Assembly: GCA_004020315.1 (NCBI GenBank)
Contig: SAQG01000045.1
Coordinates: 1-42,582 of the forward strand
Origin: Mesorhizobium sp.
GTDB taxonomy: Bacteria; Pseudomonadota; Alphaproteobacteria; Rhizobiales; Rhizobiaceae
Length of the DNA stretch: 42,582 nt
Direction: 5' to 3'
Of the stretch, positions 1-7,776 are shown in pieces. Within the stretch, counting starts at the first letter, position 1, and each line of letters begins with the position of its first letter. The notes beneath the pieces are model-generated. The model was given only the letters and a program-made list of their open reading frames with translations. It was not told the origin of the DNA and did not search any database. Position numbers and translations under genes: made by a program.

Positions 1-50
1 CCCCGCTGATTTGGGAATCCCCCTTCGATTCAGCCTCTCTTCATCCCGCT

Positions 51-245
51 CTAGCTCTTCCGATCCTGTTTCTCTTCCTCGATGGCCGCTTCGTGATACC
101 AGCCGCTTCCGAAATCCGTACGGTTGCGCAATGAAGCAAGCTCTGCCGCGAACTTAGCCTTTCCGCTTAAATTTGAGGCAGAAGCACGCGCTGCCACCGG
201 GAACATCAGGATTTTGGCCGACTGACGGGTGGAAGTGATTTCCAT
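51..245 (-). CDS. gstI: GstI-like glutamine synthetase translation inhibitor (DUF2735)
   Basis: A 64-residue protein divergent from glnII. In Rhizobium leguminosarum the small GstI protein is encoded in this same position and represses GSII (glnII) expression at the translational level; size, position and orientation all match here. The sequence starts MEITSTRQSAKILMFPVAAR and ends in a charged tail (EEEKQDRKS). The start at 245 is chosen over an upstream in-frame start at 284 because AGGGAG lies about 8 nt before it. No transmembrane segment or known catalytic motif is visible. The function is taken from synteny and family resemblance, not from a motif. Confidence 0.8.
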   Translation of the reverse strand: MEITSTRQSAKILMFPVAARASASNLSGKAKFAAELASLRNRTDFGSGWYHEAAIEEEKQDRKS

Positions 246-451
246 TGCCGGTCTCCCTTCTTCTGCAGAAGCTTGCCGATTCAATCTTTCCTGAAGATAG
301 GTTGTGCAATCGAGTTAGGCAACATGATTACGAAAAGATCAGTAGTTGCCTATTATTTGTGCGAAATGTGCTTGTGATTGATCCGGACGCATTGCGGCGA
401 CCGCACAACGGGTTGCGGCCTCACTTCTGCCGCGTCCTTTGCCGGCGAGAA

Positions 452-466
452 TGGCACACGAATTGC
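452..466 (+). promoter_or_regulatory. sigma-54 (RpoN) promoter of glnII
   Basis: TGGCAC-ACGAA-TTGC matches the -24/-12 consensus, with the GG and GC dinucleotides at the required spacing. The predicted transcript start is near 478, about 76 nt before the glnII ATG. In rhizobia glnII is activated by NtrC under nitrogen limitation, which fits. The rest of the 308-bp gstI-glnII spacer holds a short palindrome (TGCGG-CGA-CCGCA, about 393-405), but I cannot assign a convincing NtrC site. Confidence 0.8.
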
Positions 467-553
467 TTTTTAATAATCCGGCAGGTCGGCTGCAGGGTGG
501 CTGGCACGCCGGCGCCGTCCAGGGTTCGGTGATCAAAGCAACGAGAGGCTAGA

Positions 554-1594
554 ATGACGAAATACAAGCTCGAGTACATTTGGCTCGATGGATATACCCC
601 GGTTCCCAACCTTCGCGGAAAGACGCAGATCAAGGAATATGCCGAGTTCCCGACGCTCGACCAGCTTCCGCTGTGGGGCTTCGACGGTTCTTCGACCATG
701 CAGGCCGAGGGCCACTCGTCCGATTGCGTGCTGAAGCCGGTCGCCGTCTATCCGGATCCCGCGCGCACCAATGGCGTGCTCGTCCTGTGCGAAGTCATGA
801 TGCCGGACGGCGTTACGCCGCATGTTTCCAACAAGCGCGCCACCATCCTCGATGACGAGGGCGCCTGGTTCGGCTTCGAGCAGGAGTATTTCTTCTACAA
901 GGACGGCCGCCCGCTCGGCTTCCCCGAAAGCGGCTACCCTGCGCCGCAGGGCCCATACTACACCGGCGTCGGTTACAGCAACGTCGGCAGCGTCGCCAGG
1001 CAGATCGTCGAGGAGCATCTCGATCTCTGCCTTGCCGCCGGCATCAACCATGAAGGCATCAACGCCGAGGTGGCCAAGGGCCAGTGGGAATTCCAGATTT
1101 TCGGCAAGGGCTCCAAGAAGGCCGCCGACCAGATGTGGATGGCCCGCTACCTGATGCAGCGCCTCACCGAGAAATACGGCATCGATATCGAATACCACTG
1201 CAAGCCGCTCGGCGACACCGACTGGAACGGTTCAGGCATGCACGCCAACTTCTCGACCGCCTATATGCGCGAAGTCGGCGGTAAGGACTATTTCGAGGCG
1301 CTGATGGCGGCCTTCGACAAAAACCTGATGGACCACATCGCCGTCTACGGGCCGGATAACGACAAGCGTCTGACCGGCAAGCATGAGACCGCGCCGTGGA
1401 ACAGGTTCAGCTATGGCATCGCCGATCGCGGCGCCTCGATCCGCGTGCCGCATTCCTTTATCAACAACGGCTACAAGGGCTATCTCGAGGATCGCCGCCC
1501 GAACTCACAGGGCGACCCCTACCAGATCGCTTCGCAGATCCTGAAGACGATCGCTTCCGTCCCGACCAGCGCCGAGGTTTCGGCTGCCGCTTGA
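554..1594 (+). CDS. glnII: Glutamine synthetase type II (GSII)
   Basis: This 346-residue protein makes glutamine from glutamate, ammonium and ATP in the cytoplasm. It is the eukaryote-like GS form found in rhizobia next to GSI. Visible features are the GS beta-grasp motif GFDGSST near residue 42 and the ATP-binding block HETAPWNRFSYGIADRGAS near residues 277-295. The length is normal for octameric or decameric GSII. Unlike GSI, this type is not controlled by adenylylation but by transcription (the sigma-54 site upstream) and by the GstI protein encoded divergently. It is followed by a strong terminator. In the uninterrupted chromosome it would face glnA convergently, and the integrated element now separates them. 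Confidence 0.96.
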   Translation: MTKYKLEYIWLDGYTPVPNLRGKTQIKEYAEFPTLDQLPLWGFDGSSTMQAEGHSSDCVLKPVAVYPDPARTNGVLVLCEVMMPDGVTPHVSNKRATILDDEGAWFGFEQEYFFYKDGRPLGFPESGYPAPQGPYYTGVGYSNVGSVARQIVEEHLDLCLAAGINHEGINAEVAKGQWEFQIFGKGSKKAADQMWMARYLMQRLTEKYGIDIEYHCKPLGDTDWNGSGMHANFSTAYMREVGGKDYFEALMAAFDKNLMDHIAVYGPDNDKRLTGKHETAPWNRFSYGIADRGASIRVPHSFINNGYKGYLEDRRPNSQGDPYQIASQILKTIASVPTSAEVSAAA

Positions 1595-1704
1595 GCATGC
1601 GTCGCGGCGTAGACCGCAGGTCTGCGCCGTGACCGCTCTTCGTCGCGTCGGCGTTTGCCGCCAGGCGACAACACCAACTGCTCGATTGAGTATTCTCCAT
1701 CGCA

Positions 1705-1743
1705 GACAAAACCCCGCCGGATCGCTCCGGCGGGGTTTTTGTC
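1705..1743 (+). terminator. Rho-independent terminator after glnII
   Basis: The stem GACAAAACCCCGCCGG pairs with CCGGCGGGGTTTTTGTC (one extra T) around a short loop, with a T run on the 3' arm. The A/T flanks pair as well, so it could work in both directions. It is expected to stop glnII and, before the insertion, the convergent glnA. Confidence 0.85.
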
Positions 1744-1761
1744 TGTCTCTTAGCTCGTCCG

Positions 1762-1784
1762 CTCAGACCGAATAATACATATCG
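1762..1784 (-). other. attL with stranded native glnA 3' end
   Basis: Read on the minus strand this encodes D-M-Y-Y-S-V-stop, the exact C-terminus of GlnA, using codons TAT TCG GTC TGA where the intact glnA at the right end uses TAC TCA GTT TGA. Positions 1773-1784 (TAATACATATCG) are identical to 18804-18815. The sequence left of the core (glnII terminator side) is therefore original chromosome, and the sequence from 1785 on is element DNA. This is the displaced half of an attachment site lying in the 3' end of glnA. Confidence 0.85.
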
Positions 1785-1882
1785 GACTGCGCTTATGGTC
1801 TCCATGGGTGATCATGATGCGCCAAAAACTTATGTTAAAACAATCGATTATGTGATGGTGCTGTAGTAGCGCACGACATGCG

Positions 1883-1917
1883 ATTCTAACCAATCTTCTA
1901 GCCTGATTCCTAACCAA
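1883..1917 (+). repeat. Left-end arm-type repeats (integrase)
   Basis: ATTCTAACCAA (1883-1893) and ATTCCTAACCAA (1906-1917) are directly repeated about 100-130 bp inside attL. The same TTCCTAACCA motif occurs twice inside attR (18700-18724) in the same orientation. Short repeats placed like this are typical arm-binding sites for tyrosine integrases. The surrounding stretch, 1785-1979, has no gene I can support. Confidence 0.6.
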
Positions 1918-1979
1918 ATTATTCAGGCCACTGTGTCCCATTTTGCCAGGGTCGGACGGGATTCTGTTGATGCGTGCGC

Positions 1980-2261
1980 CTACTGCCCAACAACGGTTCT
2001 GGGTCTGGTCCCCCACCCATCAGTTAGCTGATTTACTGCCCCGCATTTTGTGTTCGAGCATCTCACGAGCACTCGACGGCGGTTGGCATCAATGGAATCG
2101 GCATCTAACTGACTGGCATTTGGTATGATGACACTTTCGCACTTTCCGCAGGCGAGGTCGTGGAACTCAGTCTGCTCTATGTGAGGAATCTGATTTGCGG
2201 GCAGGGCCACCTCACCATCCGTTGGCAGAACCACGGTGAGCCTGTGTACATCGCGACTCAT
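1980..2261 (-). CDS. Small zinc-ribbon-like protein, unknown function
   Basis: This 93-residue protein has two paired-cysteine motifs, CGKC near residue 39 and CSNTKCG near residue 69, spaced as in a zinc ribbon. I do not recognise a named family. The ATG at 2261 is preferred over an upstream TTG (2273) because GGGGA lies about 6 nt before it. It follows the secreted protein gene at 2282-2593 after 20 nt on the same strand, so the two are probably one transcript reading towards the left end of the element. A nucleic-acid or protein-binding role is possible but only suggested by the cysteines. Confidence 0.6.
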   Translation of the reverse strand: MSRDVHRLTVVLPTDGEVALPANQIPHIEQTEFHDLACGKCESVIIPNASQLDADSIDANRRRVLVRCSNTKCGAVNQLTDGWGTRPRTVVGQ

Positions 2262-2281
2262 AATCGTCCCCAATGTCGTGG

Positions 2282-2593
2282 TTAGCGCTTGCTGCGATAG
2301 TAAGGTCGCACGCGGGTGCCGTCCTTACGGGTGTATCCGCTTACATACGTCGTTCGCGGATTGCCGGTGATTTGGCTTATCGCACCGTAGCCAGTGCCGC
2401 CTTGCTGTTGCCTTTGCGTGGCCAGCGCCCCTGCCTGACCTTCCCAGAACAGCGCGCCGTTAACGCGCTGATTCAGCCCATCGCCATAATAGATGATGGA
2501 AGGCCATTTCTCGTCGACGCGCGCTTCGTCAGCACGGCAAATGCCAGCCGCTGCGGCAAGGAGGACTAAGGCAAGCGCGATTGACCTGACCAT
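2282..2593 (-). CDS. Small exported protein, unknown function
   Basis: This 103-residue protein begins with a clear Sec signal peptide: MVRS, a hydrophobic stretch ALALVLLAAAAG, and likely cleavage near CRA-D at about residue 21. The mature part is polar and Gln/Gly-rich and ends in YVSGYTRKDGTRVRPYYRS. This YxRxDGTxVxPxxRS tail is a pattern I associate with small exported alphaproteobacterial proteins of unknown role. No catalytic residues are recognisable. It is the first gene of a probable two-gene unit with the zinc-ribbon protein at 1980-2261. Confidence 0.65.
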   Translation of the reverse strand: MVRSIALALVLLAAAAGICRADEARVDEKWPSIIYYGDGLNQRVNGALFWEGQAGALATQRQQQGGTGYGAISQITGNPRTTYVSGYTRKDGTRVRPYYRSKR

Positions 2594-2822
2594 TTATCTC
2601 GACCTGCAAAATGAAGGAGGTCTCAGCATATCAGGGGAGGCTTTAATATTGCGGCAAGCTTCATCGTTAACCGCTGGTTTCAAAAGTCATTGTCCTTATA
2701 CCGGTTTCACATCTCAGAATGAGAGCCGAAGAGATACAAACATAGATATTGCATAGTGCGATGTATAAATTGATTTACGCGCGGTAATGTTCAAGCGTTT
2801 CTAACTTCTATTGAGCCGCATA

Positions 2823-2851
2823 TTGACACGCGCTCAAGTATATGGTTAATG
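2823..2851 (+). promoter_or_regulatory. Possible sigma-70 promoter before primase-helicase gene
   Basis: TTGACA at 2823-2828 is followed after 17 nt by TTAATG (2846-2851), a weak -10. The hairpin at 2865-2910 would lie at the very start of the transcript. Only the -35 box is convincing. Confidence 0.35.
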
Positions 2852-2864
2852 GAGGGCGCTTCGT

Positions 2865-2910
2865 GGTTTAGATTGTGCCGTCAGTTCTTCGGGACTGGCG
2901 GCACTAAACC
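2865..2910 (+). other. Stable UUCG-capped hairpin in leader
   Basis: A 13-bp stem GTGCCGTCAGTTC / GGACTGGCGGCAC (two G-U wobbles) closes on a TTCG tetraloop at 2888-2891. It is extended by an outer helix GGTTTA/TAAACC around a 4-nt bulge. No T tract follows, so it is not an ordinary terminator. It lies in the 487-bp gap between the divergent exported-protein gene and the primase-helicase start at 3081, and could be a leader structure, a small RNA or an origin-associated structure. The remainder of the gap has a looser inverted repeat (GATCGC...GCGATC, about 2945-2982) and no gene I can support. Confidence 0.55.
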
Positions 2911-3080
2911 GCCAGGCAGTCAGCGTCCAGAGTTCGCGGTCGGGGATCGCAAGCGAAAACGCACCCCGTCGCTCGCGATCTAGACCACAAGCAAATCCAA
3001 GATCGTGGCTGTCATCAACCCGCCCGCAACGCCAAGCGTTTCGGGCAGCGCTTTTGCGCGCCTTCGATCAAGGAAATGCA

Positions 3081-6000
3081 ATGTCTGAGTCCAACCCTTC
3101 GGCCGTCGAGACGGCCACCTTCCTCGTCAACTTTCTCAATGCGGCTCTTCCGCCTGTCGCGATCACGTTCATATCGATCGCGGACCCTGCCGAGACGCTT
3201 ACGGCAGTGCCTTTCGACCCACGGGTTATCGAATTCGCGAGGGCCAATCCAGACGGCGTGTATGCCTCTCTGGAGGCGCACCACGGCCTTGGCTTCGTCC
3301 TTACCTACGAGAGCGATGCCGACGCGTCTGCCCCTATCTGGACGCCCAGCTTTACGGTCGAGCACGATGATGGCCGCAAGGCTCTCGTCTGCCGCGTCGA
3401 AGGGCCGGCCGCTGGCATGGCGACGCTGCGGAACGATGTGGAGCCGGTCAAAGGTGACCGCTACGTCGTAACGACGCTAATGCCCCTGCCGTTCGGGCCG
3501 TGGGGGCTGATCGGCGACGATGAAGCTAGGCTGGATGCTGGCAAGGGCTTCAAAGTCTTCAAGCTCCCCGAGCCGGTCAATGAAGAGCCGAAAGGGTTGA
3601 GTGCAGAGAGCACTCTGATCACCGGCAGCATCGGATCGCTCGACGCCGGCCCCACCGAAATGATCAACGATGCGGAGGTCTACGGAGAGATTTCCGACGC
3701 AATCTGGCATAAGAAGCTCTTCGTTTCAGTCGCCAAGAAGCGCGAAGAGAAGTTTTTCAAAGTGTCGCCGGAACTCAGTTTCAGCGACATTTTGGTTTCC
3801 AACCTGTCGAAGATTCGTGTCGGCGTTAAGGACGGTGCCTGCCTAGTCCCCGGTGTATTACAGGATGGGCGTCGGCTGAATAACGCCGTCACCAAGCTCT
3901 ATATGATGGGGCTCGATGTTGATTCTGGCGCGTCGATGGAAGACACGATACGCAAGCTCCAGACCATGGGACTGTTCTTCGTTGCCTATACCACACACTC
4001 GCACGGCACGACTACCATCGAAATCAAGCGTGATCGGTTCTTCAAATGGGCCGGTGATAATGGCTATGAACTGGAAGTGACTGTCGATCGCGTCAAGCTT
4101 TTCTTGACGAACGAAGGCAAGTACACGTCAGATGTAATCGCCGCCATTTCTGACGTGATTTCGTCACATGAGACCAGCGGAATTCAACTGTTCGTAACGA
4201 CTAAGCCTATCGATAAATTCCGCCTATTGTTCATTCTTGAACAACCCTATGTCATTGCAGAGCAGATGGGAACACAACGCGACGCTATCAAGGCGTGGGG
4301 CGACATGATCCTCGGCATGGGCTCCCTGCTGGGCATCAGCGTCGATAAGGCGGCAAGGGACTGTTCCCGGCTATTCTACCTACCTTCCAAAGCCAAGGGC
4401 TCCACGTCGGCCCGTGTCATTGTCAGTGCCGGCAAGGCGCTGGACTGGCGCTCCCTGCCACGTGTGACGGTGACCGGCACCATTTCCTCCGATCCGTTCG
4501 ATCAAGCCGCCAACATCATGGGCGGCAAAATCCGTGGCCAAATCCTGTCACCGCAGAAGGGGCTCCATCTCCAGAAATGGGCGTCGGAGCGCGCCCATGG
4601 TTTCCTGATTTCACAGGTGTTCAAGGATCACTGCGACGAGAACCTTCGTGAAGAGACTGCTCCGGGCAAGTTCACCGTGCTCTGCCCGTTCGACGACGAC
4701 CACTCAAATGCTGGTGACCCGGATGACAAGGGCTGCTTCATCCAAGACGCTGGGGTCGATGCCGAGAGCTTCACGTTCCGGTGCTCGCATGATAGCTGCG
4801 CTCCCCACGACCGTTTGGCCATGCTCGAAAAGGCGATGGTTGATGGCTGGTTCACCGACGACGTTCTGACCGATCCGCAGTATGACATCAGCGGGGCCGA
4901 CGAGGAAAATAAAGACGAGAAGGTTGACGGGGAGACTGCCGCCGAGGGCCAGGACGACGAGGAGATCGAGGTCGGGAAGGCGACAACGGCTGACATTGCC
5001 CTTGCCATGCACCTCGCCAACAAGGCCGTCGTTGGCATGTCTTCCGCCGAGATCGGATTGATCTTGAAGATGCTTGTTCCCATGGGACCATTCGACCGGC
5101 AGCGCATCATTGCTCTGCTTCACAAGAAAGCCAGCATTCCACTGGCTCAGTTGACGAGCCTGTTCAAGCAGATCGAATTGAAGGCAGCGCCGGACGGGAC
5201 CGGGGTTCTGAAAGGGACCGGGTTCCGACTGAACAAGGAAAAGACCCAGATCGTCAAAGGGACGAATGACCCCGTCTGTCAGGCATTCGAAGTCGAAGGC
5301 CATTTCGAGGACGACAGCGGCGACAACGCCACGCTCTTCCTGAATTTCAACGCCATGGGTAAGGCAAAGAGCATCGCGATTGAGAGAAGCGCCCTCTACA
5401 GCTTTGGCAACCAAGTTGTGGAAGACCTTGCCGGAATGAACTTCGATATCTTCGAAGAGGCTGACACCAAGTTCCTGTTGCAGAAGATCAAGCCGCCGCT
5501 GACCGGGCAATGGGTTAGCCGGCGAGGCTGGCATGGTGATGCCTTTCTCACCCTCGGTGGAGAGACCATCAAGCCGGAAGGATCATCGACGCTGACCATG
5601 CGCATGCGTGAGACAACTCGTCGGGACTTCGGTCCAATGGGCACGCTGGACGGCTGGACTGATGCCGTAGGCGCCGTCTGGCAAGGCAATGCCATTGGAC
5701 GCGAGCACCTGGCGCTTGCGATCATGATGGGCTTGGCCGGGCCGATCTTCGGCCGCTGTCATCCGAACGGCTTTCGCATGCTGTCTCTGCATGGCCCGAC
5801 ATCACGCGGCAAGAGTCTGGCCTCCAAGCTCCTCGCCAGCGTGTCAGGACCGCCAACTGGCGAAGGCTGCTACCTCAATCTGCGCGCAACCTCGAATGGT
5901 ATCGAGGCGACGTTGCCGGACCTGTCCGGCCACACCCTTGCGCTCGACGAGGGTCAGCACATGAAGGCCGAGCATGCCAATGAACTGGTGTTCATGATGG

Positions 6001-6917
6001 AAGCCGGCTCGGGAAAGATCGCTGCCACACAGAACCGCAGCGCAAGGCAGGTGCGCCGCTTTGGCGGCCTTGCCATGATGGCAAACGAAAAGCCTTGGGC
6101 ACAGAAGCTCAAGGATGCCGACGTTGACGTGTCGCCGGGCTTCGACGCCCGCGTGCTCGACATCAACGTGGCCGGCGTGAAGGACTATCCGAAGGGTGAG
6201 GCTACAGCGCTGACGACGAGGTTGTATGGCGTCGAACGGCACAATGGCTGGGCGCTCCCGATGGTGATCAATGCGCTGTTGAATGCAGACGCGAAAGCGC
6301 TGTCAGAGCGTGTTGCCGATCTCACCACAGACCTTGTTGGCGAGGACGCACTAGGCCTCGAGTCCAGATCGCTGGAAACGCTCGCATGGGTTTGGCTGGG
6401 TGGCATCATGGCCAAAGAGCTTGGCATTATCCCGCCCGATTTCGACGTTGCTAGGATCATCAAATGGGCGCGGGACAACCGTGTCGCCGACGCTTCCAGA
6501 CCGGTGGACGAACGCGTGCTCGGGGCCTTGCGCACGTCGATATCACGCCGTCGCAAGATCGACCTGTATCGGTGGGAGTCGTTCGACCCCGATGCCTTTG
6601 GAGGATCATCTCATGGCGATGACGTTGAACGCGTCAACCGGCCGTGGGCGGGCTTCTTTTACATGGCACAGAAGACCGAGGAACTGATCATCAATGCCGA
6701 TGCCATCCGGGGCATGGTCGGCAACATCTGCTCCGAGACGGAGATCGCACAGTATCTCCACAAGGCTGGGATGCTGCGGAAGAACGGTAAGAACCTGCAC
6801 CACGATTGGTTGCCGGTTCGCGGTGGCGTGAAAGAGAAGGTGAAGAACTACCGTGTGGTATCGGCATTCTACCAATCGGAAGAGGGCGCAGAGCCGGATT
6901 CGGACGTAACCGCCTGA
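3081..6917 (+). CDS. Primase-helicase (AEP-like primase, Zn site, DUF927 ATPase)
   Basis: This 1278-residue protein is probably the replication initiator/primase of the element. A central region has archaeo-eukaryotic-primase-like signatures: GLDVDSG (D279, D281), TTHSH (304-308), KFRLLFILEQPY, and DCSRLFYLP. A zinc site follows (C535-x5-H541 ... C568-x4-C573, with the pattern CPFDDDH...FRCSHDSC). The C-terminal part is a DUF927-type P-loop ATPase with Walker A GPTSRGKS (905-912) and Walker B LALDE (D956, E957). An acidic linker lies near residues 610-635. The start at 3081 is chosen over 3054 because AAGGAAATGCA precedes it. Iterons follow directly downstream. The domain assignment rests on motifs. 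The enzyme class is fairly sure; primer synthesis activity is inferred. Confidence 0.8.
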   Translation: MSESNPSAVETATFLVNFLNAALPPVAITFISIADPAETLTAVPFDPRVIEFARANPDGVYASLEAHHGLGFVLTYESDADASAPIWTPSFTVEHDDGRKALVCRVEGPAAGMATLRNDVEPVKGDRYVVTTLMPLPFGPWGLIGDDEARLDAGKGFKVFKLPEPVNEEPKGLSAESTLITGSIGSLDAGPTEMINDAEVYGEISDAIWHKKLFVSVAKKREEKFFKVSPELSFSDILVSNLSKIRVGVKDGACLVPGVLQDGRRLNNAVTKLYMMGLDVDSGASMEDTIRKLQTMGLFFVAYTTHSHGTTTIEIKRDRFFKWAGDNGYELEVTVDRVKLFLTNEGKYTSDVIAAISDVISSHETSGIQLFVTTKPIDKFRLLFILEQPYVIAEQMGTQRDAIKAWGDMILGMGSLLGISVDKAARDCSRLFYLPSKAKGSTSARVIVSAGKALDWRSLPRVTVTGTISSDPFDQAANIMGGKIRGQILSPQKGLHLQKWASERAHGFLISQVFKDHCDENLREETAPGKFTVLCPFDDDHSNAGDPDDKGCFIQDAGVDAESFTFRCSHDSCAPHDRLAMLEKAMVDGWFTDDVLTDPQYDISGADEENKDEKVDGETAAEGQDDEEIEVGKATTADIALAMHLANKAVVGMSSAEIGLILKMLVPMGPFDRQRIIALLHKKASIPLAQLTSLFKQIELKAAPDGTGVLKGTGFRLNKEKTQIVKGTNDPVCQAFEVEGHFEDDSGDNATLFLNFNAMGKAKSIAIERSALYSFGNQVVEDLAGMNFDIFEEADTKFLLQKIKPPLTGQWVSRRGWHGDAFLTLGGETIKPEGSSTLTMRMRETTRRDFGPMGTLDGWTDAVGAVWQGNAIGREHLALAIMMGLAGPIFGRCHPNGFRMLSLHGPTSRGKSLASKLLASVSGPPTGEGCYLNLRATSNGIEATLPDLSGHTLALDEGQHMKAEHANELVFMMEAGSGKIAATQNRSARQVRRFGGLAMMANEKPWAQKLKDADVDVSPGFDARVLDINVAGVKDYPKGEATALTTRLYGVERHNGWALPMVINALLNADAKALSERVADLTTDLVGEDALGLESRSLETLAWVWLGGIMAKELGIIPPDFDVARIIKWARDNRVADASRPVDERVLGALRTSISRRRKIDLYRWESFDPDAFGGSSHGDDVERVNRPWAGFFYMAQKTEELIINADAIRGMVGNICSETEIAQYLHKAGMLRKNGKNLHHDWLPVRGGVKEKVKNYRVVSAFYQSEEGAEPDSDVTA

Positions 6918-6927
6918 GCTTCGGACA

Positions 6928-7219
6928 AGATTCGGAATTGCGGCCGAATCGCTGGTTGAATGAATTCAATAGGTTAGAGCCGAGATTCGGAAGATTCGGA
7001 AGATTCGGACATTCTGCACAGCAGAGAGACAGATAAGGACATTAAGAGACCTTTTGGCACTTGGCTGGCGTCGTGCTGTGCGCAGCCTGTGTCTGGACGC
7101 GGCTATAGGGTCTCTATTTTCTATATGTCCGAATCTTCCGAATCTTCCGAATCTGTCCTGTAAGCCATTGATTTTATTTAAGCGCAGATTCGGACCTATG
7201 TCCAAATCTTTCCGAATCT
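6928..7219. repeat. Iteron array with 30-bp perfect inverted repeat; candidate oriV
   Basis: AGATTCGGA occurs at 6928, 6983, 6992, 7001 and 7186 on the plus strand, and as TCCGAATCT at 7128, 7137, 7146 and 7211: nine exact copies in about 290 bp. Three tandem copies plus CAT form one arm (6983-7012) of a perfect 30-bp inverted repeat whose other arm is 7125-7154, with 112 bp between. A/T-rich tracts flank it (7111-7126, 7167-7181). It starts 10 bp after the primase-helicase stop. This arrangement is what iteron origins of plasmids and satellites look like. The origin role is inferred. Confidence 0.7.
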
Positions 7220-7363
7220 CTCGGCACTCATGTCCGAATGGCTCTGCGCTCATCGTTGGCTCATCCCTGAAATCCTCAAGGCGGGAGCCTCCAACGCCCG
7301 CGACTGCCAATCGCCTGAGATCCACGCCAGCGAGCCGACCGGCTTCTATCCTCTTTCAAAGTG

Positions 7364-7492
7364 GTTCAGTGCAGAGTGTCTGCACTCAACTCTGAAAATC
7401 CAGAACACCAACAGACGCGCTGCCGACCGGGCATGCAAGCTCTACCCGAATGGTTGAGTGCAGATACCATGCATTGAATGGTTGAGTGCAGA
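7364..7492. repeat. GTTGAGTGCAGA motif, first cluster
   Basis: Exact copies lie at 7453-7464 and 7481-7492 (plus) and 7379-7390 (minus, TCTGCACTCAAC), with a one-mismatch copy at 7364-7375. The first and second plus copies and the near copy share a preceding TGG. Further exact copies occur only in the second cluster at 12189-12307. The cluster lies in the non-coding stretch 7220-7497, where I see no gene I can support. It could be an operator or structural element, or the relic of a repeated coding motif (the TGG-extended copies would read W-L/F-S-A). Confidence 0.65.
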
Positions 7493-7497
7493 AACCT

Positions 7498-7683
7498 TCA
7501 ATTCACAGCCGGCAAGGGCTCATGATCCGGTGTGGCGTGGTGCAGCGCGATTCCAAGATCACGCATATCCATCTCTTGCCCGCAGACAGGACATATCTGG
7601 ATATGCGCCGCTTCGTCCTTGTCGGGCGCGTCGTGATCCCTACCCCGGTAGACAGTGCCTTCATTGTCGGTGCAGTATTTCAT
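7498..7683 (-). CDS. Small zinc-finger-like protein, unknown function
   Basis: A 61-residue protein with a CPVCGQEMDMRDLG block around residues 31-44 and several C-terminal histidines (HHATPDHEP), a C-x2-C...H-x-H layout that could bind zinc. Similar small CPVCG...DMRDL proteins occur in rhizobial accessory regions, but I cannot name a function. The ribosome binding site is weak (GAGCGAAA before ATG). It is oriented against the ligase gene and lies beside the GTTGAGTGCAGA cluster. Confidence 0.55.
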   Translation of the reverse strand: MKYCTDNEGTVYRGRDHDAPDKDEAAHIQICPVCGQEMDMRDLGIALHHATPDHEPLPAVN

Positions 7684-7776
7684 TTTCGCTCAACGCCAGC
7701 AGAACGATTTCGTTGCCGCGCTGAATCACGTTCTGTTCGCTCTGGCTAATATACGCGGCCATCCTAAATCGAGTCA

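Noticed and set aside
391..407. Palindrome before glnII as an NtrC site
   Set aside because: It lacks the GCAC/GTGC half-sites expected for NtrC; listed only as a weak possibility.
533..1198. 221-codon frame antisense to glnII
   Set aside because: Mirror frame of a strongly conserved gene, with no ribosome site of its own.
1750..2016. 88-codon minus-strand frame across the left end
   Set aside because: It spans the att core and arm repeats, has no ribosome site, and includes the stranded glnA terminus in another frame.
6928..7219. Possible CRISPR array
   Set aside because: The 9-bp units are too short, partly inverted and directly abutting, with no regular spacers; no cas gene nearby.
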